A DNA stretch of 64,000 nucleotides from Fulvia fulva. Its lineage: Eukaryota > Ascomycota > Dothideomycetes > Mycosphaerellales > Mycosphaerellaceae. Both the position numbers and the translations under genes were made by a program. The DNA lies in NCBI RefSeq assembly GCF_020509005.1, contig NC_063013.1, positions 2,666,001 through 2,730,000 of the forward strand, in the 5' to 3' direction. Under the pieces are notes generated by a model. That model did not search any database, was not told where the DNA came from, and was given only the letters and a program-made list of their open reading frames with translations. Positions 11,056 through 19,037 of the stretch are shown piece by piece (position 1 is the stretch's first letter; the number at the start of each line of letters is the position of its first letter).

Positions 11056-13182
11056 ATGCCTAGAGAACGCAACGCGGCGACACCATCAGCAGGTGGTCGC
11101 GCGCTCGTAGACAGTCAGGATACAGGCACCGTCACGCCTCCCCCGAACCCAGACAACATGACTTCACAAACAGCGAACGGCGGCATGCGACCGCCACCTA
11201 AGCCTAAGGGCAAAAGCAAGCAGCGCACATCTCTTTTCCCCGACCTCTCCTCTTTTCCTCAGAGTCAGACACAGGACGACAACCGGCGGGTCACAGTAGA
11301 CACCGGTGTCGCGCTACAACAAGAGATTGATAAAGCTTACCAGAAGGCCTTCGAGCGAGAAGAAGGTGGTGAGATTGACTTTACAGAACTGTTCGAGTTC
11401 AAGCTCGAAGAGAACCCAGGCGGCGACCCAGACGAGGTGTATCTATCACTCGACGAGGCAGAACACATTCTCGCATCCGAATACCAGAATGTCACCCCAG
11501 ACAACCTCACGACCCTTGCATCCCAACACCCGAAGACCACCCACGACTTCGTGCTACAAGCAGTCAACACGGCAATTACTAAGGGCAGACAACTCGATGT
11601 AATGGAGCGAGCCAACGACCTCCAGAACACCCAGTACACCACGCTGTACACCGAATACGACCGCATCTACAAGATGCTGCGAAGTGAAGAGCTTGTCACA
11701 CAGAAAATGGCAGCAGATCTCAAGAGCAAGAAGGATTGCGACCCAGCTAAGTTGCAAGAGCTGGGGAAGAAATACAAGGAAGCCAACAACCTGTGCAAGC
11801 AGTTCAGCGAGATCTGCGAGAAGGAGAAGAAGAAGGCACAAGATGCTGAGGCGAAGAACCAGGCCCTACAACAAGAAGTCGATGACCTGAAGGCTCGGCT
11901 TGAGGCAGGAGACACCACACAGAACGGAGGTAGGGGCCGCTCAGGCCGCCGACCCTCTCGTTCCCGCCCACGCGAGACCTCACTCGAGCAGCTATTGCGT
12001 AGGTATCGCGAAGCTGCTGGTGGAGGGGGCGGTGGTGGTGGTGGTGATAACGATAACGATGGAGACGACGATGACCGTGGCGACAATGGCCGAGGACGTG
12101 ACAACGACCGTCCGCGACCAGGACCCAACAACAGTCGTGACTCGAGAATGCGCAACACCCGCACCCAGACACCACTGGTTGACCTTCCAGAACGTCTCTT
12201 CACCATTGACCGCACCCTCACTCGCGGCATGGAGATCGGCAAGGGTGTGCCCGACCCTAAGCACTTCAAGAACGATGACGACCCCAATTTCGACAGCTGG
12301 TACAGCAGTGTTCTCCTAAAGCTGACTGTAGCAACCTTCCGCACTGAGGCAGATGGTCTGCGCTTCGTGTATGGGTGGACACAAGGTGATCCTCAGCGAA
12401 GCATCAAGCCGAGGATCCCTGTGCCTGGACAGCAGTCCTTCAACGAGTTCAAGACTGGAGAAGAGTTATTAGACTGGATGACACGCCAATATGGCACACG
12501 CAATGAGGGAACCAAGGCTATGGTTGACATTGCTACCTGCAAGCAAGAACAAGGCGAAACCTTTGTAGCCTTCCATGCCCGCTACTCGAAGTTGCGCGCC
12601 TGGATGTCATGGACCGATGAGACCGAGCTCATGCTGTTCCGTAACCGACTGAACCGCAAGTACTTCATCAAGACCTTCGGCGACCGCGAAGTCGACCGCC
12701 GCCTAGACAGCATGCAAGACGTTATCGAGGAGTGCACCGCACTGGACGAGAGTTTCTACGAGACAGATCGACTATACCCGCAGAAGGAGCGCCCCCGGGG
12801 CAATGGCAACTCGAACAGCAATGGCGGCCAGAACAACCAGAACAACGGCAACGCAGTTGCTAGTGCCGCTGCCGGTGTAGCAGGTGCCTTGGTACAGCGC
12901 CCACTACAGTACGCTGGTACCAAGAAGAAGGAGGATCTGCCGACACATCTACAGAACCTGCCTACGCTCAACCGTGAGCAGCGCGAAGACCTTAAGAAGC
13001 AGGGTAAGTGCTACCGCTGCCGTACAGGTTCTCACGTGTCGACCAACCCTGAATGCCCAATGTATGGGTACGATGGCGACTATCGCCCACCGCGTCCACG
13101 CAATACCACGCCGAATCCGAACGCGAACCTCAGTTCCCTAGCCGCCGATCCGCGGCAGGGAAATGGCATGACCGCTGCCTAA
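11056..13182 (+). CDS. gag: Gypsy Gag polyprotein, 708 residues
   Basis: Structural protein of the virus-like particle that packages the element's RNA. The ATG at 11056 is the first in frame, about 136 bases after the LTR. The N-terminal 60 residues are Pro/Thr/Ser-rich. Residues about 210-290 are Lys/Glu/Gln-rich and likely a coiled coil. Residues 290-370 form a low-complexity Arg/Gly/Asp tract including nine Gly in a row. Residues about 410-580 match the Retrotrans_gag type (FDSWYSSVLLKL, DWMTRQYGT, FVAFHARYSKLR). A zinc knuckle at about 651-666 reads CYRCRTGSHVSTNPEC, a CX2CX4HX6C spacing rather than the usual CX2CX4HX4C. It ends with TAA at 13180-13182 and overlaps pol by 130 bp in the -1 frame. 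No internal stops, unlike all related copies in the window. Confidence 0.95.
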   Translation: MPRERNAATPSAGGRALVDSQDTGTVTPPPNPDNMTSQTANGGMRPPPKPKGKSKQRTSLFPDLSSFPQSQTQDDNRRVTVDTGVALQQEIDKAYQKAFEREEGGEIDFTELFEFKLEENPGGDPDEVYLSLDEAEHILASEYQNVTPDNLTTLASQHPKTTHDFVLQAVNTAITKGRQLDVMERANDLQNTQYTTLYTEYDRIYKMLRSEELVTQKMAADLKSKKDCDPAKLQELGKKYKEANNLCKQFSEICEKEKKKAQDAEAKNQALQQEVDDLKARLEAGDTTQNGGRGRSGRRPSRSRPRETSLEQLLRRYREAAGGGGGGGGGDNDNDGDDDDRGDNGRGRDNDRPRPGPNNSRDSRMRNTRTQTPLVDLPERLFTIDRTLTRGMEIGKGVPDPKHFKNDDDPNFDSWYSSVLLKLTVATFRTEADGLRFVYGWTQGDPQRSIKPRIPVPGQQSFNEFKTGEELLDWMTRQYGTRNEGTKAMVDIATCKQEQGETFVAFHARYSKLRAWMSWTDETELMLFRNRLNRKYFIKTFGDREVDRRLDSMQDVIEECTALDESFYETDRLYPQKERPRGNGNSNSNGGQNNQNNGNAVASAAAGVAGALVQRPLQYAGTKKKEDLPTHLQNLPTLNREQREDLKKQGKCYRCRTGSHVSTNPECPMYGYDGDYRPPRPRNTTPNPNANLSSLAADPRQGNGMTAA

Positions 13183-16100
13183 GCGTGGTAGACAGCGGTC
13201 ACCCGAACTTCCTAGGACAGAAAGAGCATGAGATTGAGAGACACGGAACGCAAGAGACGGTAACAGACTATAGTGAGGAGCTTAAGATATCGGCATGCGC
13301 ACTGGATAAGCAACAGCCAGCTGTGTACCCTCACATAGTGTTACCCGTAATGATACAACAGAGAAAGGCTCGAGGCCTTGTAGATTCTGCTTCCACCTCT
13401 CTCTTTCTTGACTGGAAATTCACACGCAAATACACAATACCCCTGATCCCTTTGACGCAAAGCCGACGACTAACACTGGGAGATGGAACGGCCACTGCGC
13501 GGCAGATTACACACGCGGCCCCTGTAGACGTAGTCATAGGCGATCATCACGAGCAAATGTTATGCTACGTCACCGACCTCGAATACGACATCGTCTTTGG
13601 CCTGCCGTGGCTTACAGCGCACAACCCAAACATCTTCTGGGAGACAGGCGAGGTGGCATTCAGGTCGGATTACTGCTTTGGTCACTGTCTACAGAATAAG
13701 ACACCGACAACAGTGCAATCCCTGAACCACCGCGAGAAGAAGAAGCAGGCACCAGTACGGTACGGACCAGAGCCCTTCACTGGAGATGTAGCGAGCTTCA
13801 CAGCAGGAGGAGCAGAGCTGAATGCCTCATCATATGACCTGGAAGACATAGACGATGAAGAAGTGGACTGCCAGGGCGTTTCTCAACGCGCGTGGGGGAT
13901 GTACGCGCACCGGCCTGGGGCTGAGTGCTTCTACATCATGCCCACTAGGCGTGAGAGCGACGGCGGAGAGCTTAAGCTGAGTGCAATGGCTGCTGATGAT
14001 CTGGACCAATTCTTGAACAAGCAGTTCAATCACAACCCGAAGGAGAAGTTGCCGCCAATGTACCACGATATTGCGGACGCTTTCTCAGCTAAGGATCATG
14101 AAGGACTCCCACCTCACCGACTAGGCGTAGATCATGAGATTCACATTAAGCCTGATGGTCCACAAGAGCCACCATACCGCAAGCCCTACGGCCTAGCTGA
14201 GAAGGAGAACGAGGCAGTTAAAAAATGGCTAGACGAGCAAACATCTGAAGGGAAGGTGCGGAAAGCAGGGCAAAAGACGAACCAGTCTCCTGCACCAGTG
14301 CTAGTGGTACGTAAGCCTGGAGGTGGGCTGCGTGTTTGTATCGACTACAGAGGATTGAATGCGATCACTATCAAGAACCGGTATCCGATTCCCTTGATAC
14401 AAGAGACGCTCAACCGCATGCACGGCAAGAAGTACTTCACAAAGCTGGACATTGTAGCAGCCTTCAACAAGTTACGGATAGCTGAAGGGCACGAGTGGTT
14501 GACAGCGTTTGCGACACGATACGGCATCTACGAGTGTCTAGTGTTGCCATTCGGCTTGTGCAACGGACCAGCATCGTTCCAATCATACATCAACAAGGTC
14601 TTGCAAGAACACCTAGACGACTTTGTGTCGGCCTACCTGGATGACGTACTTATCTTCAGTGACACCTTGGAGGAGCACATTGAACACGTGCGGAAGGTTC
14701 TCACCAAGCTACGCGATGCAGGACTTACAGTGGACATCGACAAAAGCGAATTCCACCAACAGAAGGTGAAGTATCTTGGGCTAATCATAACCCCTGACGG
14801 CATCGAGATGGACCCCGAGAAACTCGAATGTATTCAGACATGGGAAGCTCCTGAGAACCTGAAGGATGTCCAGGCCTTCCTTGGATTTGCCAACTTCTAC
14901 AGGCGATTCATCGAAGCATTTTCGCGCATAGCTGCTCCTCTCACAAACCTGACCAAGTCGGACGGACCAAGCAATCACAAGAACAGAAGGATTCAATGGT
15001 CACTAGATTGCCAACGAGCCTTTGACAATTTGAAAGCTGCGTTCAGCAAAGCCGGCATGCTCGCACATTACGTGCCAGGCAGGGAAACAGTAATAGAGAC
15101 AGATTCTTCAGATTTTGTGAACGCCGGCGTGCTTTCGCAGTATGACGAGAATGGTGTGCTACATCCTGTGGCCTTCTACTCGAAGAAGTTGAGTCCACAG
15201 GAGTGCAATTATGAAATCTATGATAAGGAACTGTTAGCCATCATCAAGGCTTTTGAGGAATGGAGACCCGAGCTCGCCTGCGAGGCAGATGATGAGGACT
15301 CACAGCCAGTCAAGATTTACACCGACCACAAGAACCTGGAATACTTCATGACGACAAAGCAGCTAAATCGGCGACAAGCGCGTTGGGCTGAGTTCTTGTC
15401 ACAGTTCAACTTCAAGATAATATACCGTCCAGGACTTCAAGGTACAAAGCCAGACAGCCTGACGAGACGCAGCCAGGACCTTCCGCAGGGGGTGGACGAC
15501 CCTCGGAACCAGCATCAGCATCAGACATTGCTGCCTCCTAAGCGATTCCTTAAGATCGCCTCACTACAGGCAACAGTAGAAGATGCGCCGGAAGAAGAGG
15601 AACCAGTACCGCTAAACCCTGAAGCTGAAGAGTTTATGCCTACAGAACGAGATGCGCCTACTGAACAACCGGCGACGCGTGAAAGTCAGCGGGAAGCCGA
15701 ACTCGAGTATCGAATGTCGACGGCGTACGTAACCGATAACGAGCTCAAGACCGCGATTAAGGACCTGCAGAAAGACCGCACTCCTACACTGCTACAGAGA
15801 GCGAAGATTCACCCAGCACACTGCAAAGTGGATGGCGACCTGCTATATGTTCGAAACCAATACGACGGCTGGAGCTTATGGGTACCAAATGACCAAGCTT
15901 TACAGACCAGGATAATCAAGATAAACCATGACGCTCCAGCAGCAGGCCATCCAGGACGAGCTCGCACTTATGAACTCGTAGCACGTGAATTCTACTGGCC
16001 TGGATTAGCGAGATTCGTGCGCAGATACACCGCGAATTGCCGCACCTGCCGTACAACAAAATCTCTGCACTCCCAGCCACTAGGATTACTACAGCCACTT

Positions 16101-17849
16101 CTTGTTCCAGATCGGCCTTGGAAACACATTGCAGTCGACTTCGTTGTCGGACTCCCAGACAGCACTCTTGACGGCATGGTCTACAACAACATTATGACCG
16201 TCACTGACAGGCTCACTAAGGAAGTCGAGCTGATCCCTATTGGCGCAATGACAGCACAGAATACGGCAAGGCTTTTCCTCAAACATGTGTTCTGTCGGCG
16301 CGGGTTTCCTGACACCATTACATCAGACCGTGGCAAGCAGTGGGTTGCTACCTTCTGGAAGAAACTCTGCAAGATGCTCCGCACAAATCGCAAGCTGAGT
16401 TCTTCGTATCACCCAGAAACTGATGGACAGTCAGAACGCACTAACCAGGCGATGGAACAGTATCTCCGCATGTTCACCAACGAGGCACAGGATGACTGGG
16501 CAGAATGGCTGTGCCTTGCTCAGTTCGCGATCAACAATCACCTGTCTGAGACTACTGGTGTGTCGCCGTTCTACGCCACCTTAGGATACAACCCTGAGTT
16601 CATAGAGCGAGTTGACCTGAACGCTGGAAAGGAGGGAGGACTGACCACTCTCCAGCGACTGGACGCGCGATCAGCAGAAACCTTTGTGCGTCGAATTTGC
16701 GAGCTTCACAAACACCTTCAAGAGAATATGCGAATGTCACAAGCTCTCCAAGCAGAGGCAGCAAACCGCCACCGAAGCATTCCTCCAGACTACAAGGTGG
16801 GTGATTGGGTGTATCTTAGCACCAAGAACATCCGCACGACTCGACCATCTAAGAAGCTGGACAGGAGATATGCCGGCCCTTACCAGATCACGGAAGTTAT
16901 GCCGGCCAGACTCTCTTATCGACTGAAACTATCAGACGCTCTAGTAGGACTTGATAACTGCTTCCACACCTCACTACTACAACGAGCCGACCACCCCGAT
17001 TTCCCACCACTTGAAGGGCAGCATCTGGCGCCGCCACCACCGATAACTATCGAACCTGACACCACCGAGGCTGATGCAGCAGCCGATGTAGTGGCAGCAC
17101 CTACGCACATGTACGAGGTGGAAAAGATCCTTGACATGTACACCCGTAAGCGGGCAGGCAAGGTGAAGAAGGGGCACAAGCGCAAAGTAGATACATGGTA
17201 CAAGGTGAAATGGGCTGGATATCAGAACGAAGAGGATGGTGAGACCTGGCAACCTGCAGAGGACATGCTTGAACACGCAGCCGCCGCTGTTGCAGACTTT
17301 CACCATAACCGGCCGGAGTTGTCTACGCCTGTAGGCTTCGCAGCTCCATCTGACTGGTCCCTACCAGCCACTGAGATACTCGGGCTCAACTCGATCAGGG
17401 TCATTCCGAAAGACACCGTCACGAATGAGTCGCCTCGAGCCTTGCCTCTAATAGAATCTGCTCCGCACATATTCGATACTCGAGTAGAGCCTACAGAGCC
17501 TGCAATGATACCCAACTTTGGTCATAAGGATCATACGCGAGTGCGAGCCGAAGACAGACTTAGATCTGGGGCAAGCCAGCTAACTAGGCAACATGTTTCT
17601 CGAAGGAAGCCGGTCGAGGATAGTCTTGATAGAGCGAATGCGATGTTATCGGATGACGACAGGGCACTAGAGGATGATTCGGCGTTCGCGCGATTATGGA
17701 GCTCGACAGGCAAGTGGCCTCACAAGGTGAATAACGCTCAGAGGACTGAGGCGTGTTTTGGGAGGGGGGGTACTGTCACGGGCAGCCCGCAACCCCTCAC
17801 TGTAGCTGCGTCGGCCCGGCTGAACCGCGGACCTTCTGCATCGGGTTAG
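13053..17849 (+). CDS. pol: Gypsy Pol polyprotein with chromodomain (PR-RT-RH-IN-CHD)
   Basis: Replication enzymes, most likely made as a Gag-Pol fusion by -1 frameshift at 13158; the ORF itself opens at ATG 13053, directly after TGA 13050-13052. Positions are counted from that ATG. The aspartic protease has LVDSAST near residue 111 and GLPWL near 175. The RT has RVCIDYRGLN near 430 and YLDD near 528. The RNase H starts with ETDSSD near 683 and has YTDHKNLEY near 767. The integrase has an HHCC zinc finger at about 958-1000 (HPGR, CRTCR), then D in VDFVVGLPD near 1029, D in TSDRG near 1092 and E in DGQSERTNQ near 1128. The chromodomain spans about 1353-1415 (YEVEKILD, WYKVKWAGY, ETWQPAEDM). 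A tail of about 170 residues follows, the last 25 encoded inside the 3' LTR, where the stop TAG 17847-17849 lies. Confidence 0.95.
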   Translation: MPNVWVRWRLSPTASTQYHAESEREPQFPSRRSAAGKWHDRCLSVVDSGHPNFLGQKEHEIERHGTQETVTDYSEELKISACALDKQQPAVYPHIVLPVMIQQRKARGLVDSASTSLFLDWKFTRKYTIPLIPLTQSRRLTLGDGTATARQITHAAPVDVVIGDHHEQMLCYVTDLEYDIVFGLPWLTAHNPNIFWETGEVAFRSDYCFGHCLQNKTPTTVQSLNHREKKKQAPVRYGPEPFTGDVASFTAGGAELNASSYDLEDIDDEEVDCQGVSQRAWGMYAHRPGAECFYIMPTRRESDGGELKLSAMAADDLDQFLNKQFNHNPKEKLPPMYHDIADAFSAKDHEGLPPHRLGVDHEIHIKPDGPQEPPYRKPYGLAEKENEAVKKWLDEQTSEGKVRKAGQKTNQSPAPVLVVRKPGGGLRVCIDYRGLNAITIKNRYPIPLIQETLNRMHGKKYFTKLDIVAAFNKLRIAEGHEWLTAFATRYGIYECLVLPFGLCNGPASFQSYINKVLQEHLDDFVSAYLDDVLIFSDTLEEHIEHVRKVLTKLRDAGLTVDIDKSEFHQQKVKYLGLIITPDGIEMDPEKLECIQTWEAPENLKDVQAFLGFANFYRRFIEAFSRIAAPLTNLTKSDGPSNHKNRRIQWSLDCQRAFDNLKAAFSKAGMLAHYVPGRETVIETDSSDFVNAGVLSQYDENGVLHPVAFYSKKLSPQECNYEIYDKELLAIIKAFEEWRPELACEADDEDSQPVKIYTDHKNLEYFMTTKQLNRRQARWAEFLSQFNFKIIYRPGLQGTKPDSLTRRSQDLPQGVDDPRNQHQHQTLLPPKRFLKIASLQATVEDAPEEEEPVPLNPEAEEFMPTERDAPTEQPATRESQREAELEYRMSTAYVTDNELKTAIKDLQKDRTPTLLQRAKIHPAHCKVDGDLLYVRNQYDGWSLWVPNDQALQTRIIKINHDAPAAGHPGRARTYELVAREFYWPGLARFVRRYTANCRTCRTTKSLHSQPLGLLQPLLVPDRPWKHIAVDFVVGLPDSTLDGMVYNNIMTVTDRLTKEVELIPIGAMTAQNTARLFLKHVFCRRGFPDTITSDRGKQWVATFWKKLCKMLRTNRKLSSSYHPETDGQSERTNQAMEQYLRMFTNEAQDDWAEWLCLAQFAINNHLSETTGVSPFYATLGYNPEFIERVDLNAGKEGGLTTLQRLDARSAETFVRRICELHKHLQENMRMSQALQAEAANRHRSIPPDYKVGDWVYLSTKNIRTTRPSKKLDRRYAGPYQITEVMPARLSYRLKLSDALVGLDNCFHTSLLQRADHPDFPPLEGQHLAPPPPITIEPDTTEADAAADVVAAPTHMYEVEKILDMYTRKRAGKVKKGHKRKVDTWYKVKWAGYQNEEDGETWQPAEDMLEHAAAAVADFHHNRPELSTPVGFAAPSDWSLPATEILGLNSIRVIPKDTVTNESPRALPLIESAPHIFDTRVEPTEPAMIPNFGHKDHTRVRAEDRLRSGASQLTRQHVSRRKPVEDSLDRANAMLSDDDRALEDDSAFARLWSSTGKWPHKVNNAQRTEACFGRGGTVTGSPQPLTVAASARLNRGPSASG
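13158..13201 (+). promoter_or_regulatory. Candidate -1 ribosomal frameshift signal between gag and pol
   Basis: Heptamer GGGAAAT at 13158-13164 is in the correct phase (gag codons GGA AAT at 13159 and 13162, pol codons GGG AAA at 13158 and 13161), fitting X XXY YYZ. A spacer of 4 bases leads to a perfect 9-bp stem, TGACCGCTG (13169-13177) with CAGCGGTCA (13193-13201), around a 15-base loop. The gag stop at 13180-13182 lies in the loop. The phasing and spacing are what -1 frameshift sites require; efficiency is unknown. Confidence 0.75.
17760..17770 (+). promoter_or_regulatory. Polypurine tract
   Basis: GGGAGGGGGGG, eleven purines ending three bases before the 3' LTR (17774); the expected primer for plus-strand DNA synthesis. 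It also lies within the pol reading frame. Confidence 0.85.
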
Positions 17850-17957
17850 CGCGGCTTGGCTTTACTTTATAACTTCGCCGCGCCTCGCGCTCCTCTTTCG
17901 TAGCTTCGTAGAACAACAACTATCTCATTCGGACCCTATGGTACGCGCGCCCTTACA
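17774..17957 (+). repeat. 3' LTR of the intact gypsy
   Basis: 184 bp, identical to the 5' LTR except A at about 17791 where the 5' LTR and both RIPed LTRs have G, so the change is derived in this LTR. It is a CpG-type transition, not a RIP-type one. TSD ATCTG follows. Confidence 0.96.
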
Positions 17958-19037
17958 ATCTGTCTCGTAGAAACTCTCGTCTAGTACGGTGTACTCCTCG
18001 ATAACGTCTTATATACTATCTAGGCGGCGGTCGACTTCGCGGTCGCCGAAGGTCTTAATAAAGTACTTGCGGTTTAGTCGGTTACGGAACAGTATAAGCT
18101 CGGTCTTATCGGTCTATAACATCTAGGCGCGTAACTTCGAGTAGCGGGTATAGAAGGCTACAAAGGTTTCGCCTTGTTCTTGCTTATAGGTAGCAATGTC
18201 AACTATAGCCTTAGTTCCCTTATTACGTATACTATATTAGCGTATTATCTAGTCTAACAACTCTTCTCTAGTCTTAAACTCGTTAAAGGACTACTGTCTA
18301 GGCATAGGGATCCTCGGCTTAATGCTTCGCTAAGGATCACCTTGTGTCTACCTATATACGAAGCTTAGACTATCTGCCTTAGTACGGAAGGTTGCTATAG
18401 TTAGCTTTAGGAGAACACTACTATACTAGCTGTCGAAATTGGGGTCGTTATCGTTCTTGAAGTGCTTAGGGTCGGGCACACCCTTACCGATCTCTATACC
18501 GCGAGTAAGGGTGCGGTTAATAGTAAAGAGACGTTCTAGAAGGTCAACTAGTAGTGTCTAGGTGCGGGTGTTACGCATTCTCGAGTCACGACTGTTATTA
18601 GGTCCTAGTCGCGGACGGTCGTTATCACGTCCTCGGCTATTATCGCTACGGTCATCGTCGTCTCTATCGTTATCGTTATCACTACTACCGCTACCGCCCC
18701 CTCTACTAGTAGCTTCGCGATACCTACGTAATAGCTGCTCGAGTAAGGTCTCGCGTAGGCGGGAACGAGAGGGTCGGCGGCCTAAGCGGCCCCTACCTCC
18801 GTTCTATATAGTGTCTCCTGCCTTAAGCCGAGCCTTTAGGTCATCGACTTCTTGTTATAGGGCCTAGTTCTTCGCCTTAGCATCTTATGCCTTCTTCTTC
18901 TCCTTCTCGTAGATCTCGCTAAACTGCTTATATAGGTTGTTAGCTTCCTTATATTTCTTCCCTAGCTCTTATAACTTAGCTAGGTCGCAATCCTTCTTAC
19001 TCTTAAGATCTACTACCATTTTCTATATAACAAGCTC

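Larger units (their letters stand above)
10736..17957 (+). mobile_element. Intact Ty3/gypsy chromovirus, un-RIPed, probably recent
   Basis: This 7,222-bp element has LTRs 10736-10919 and 17774-17957, both 184 bp, beginning TGTCAC and ending TTACA. They differ at a single position (GCCCGCGACC against GCCCGCAACC). The 5-bp duplication ATCTG flanks it (10731-10735 and 17958-17962). Gag (11056-13182) and pol (13053-17849) are uninterrupted, and the primer site, polypurine tract, frameshift signal and chromodomain are all present. CA and TG are frequent, in contrast to the flanks. It lies in opposite orientation inside the gag of a RIPed copy of its own family; the flanks join as the reverse complement of gag sequence near 12765-12775. 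Everything visible is compatible with a functional element, but activity is not shown by sequence alone. Confidence 0.96.

Noticed and set aside
10922..11110. 62-codon ORF upstream of gag
   Set aside because: It spans the primer-binding site and hairpin and overlaps the gag start in another frame; better explained as untranslated leader.
12040..12130. Microsatellite-like GGT/GAC run in gag
   Set aside because: In frame and coding for Gly and Asp; ordinary low complexity rather than a separate feature.
11667..12344. 225-codon minus-strand ORF within gag
   Set aside because: Antisense shadow of the Gly/Asp/Arg-rich low-complexity tract; no start context or domain.
18562..18867. 101-codon plus-strand Arg/Ser-rich ORF
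   Set aside because: It is the complement of the RIPed gag low-complexity tract of the minus-strand gypsy.
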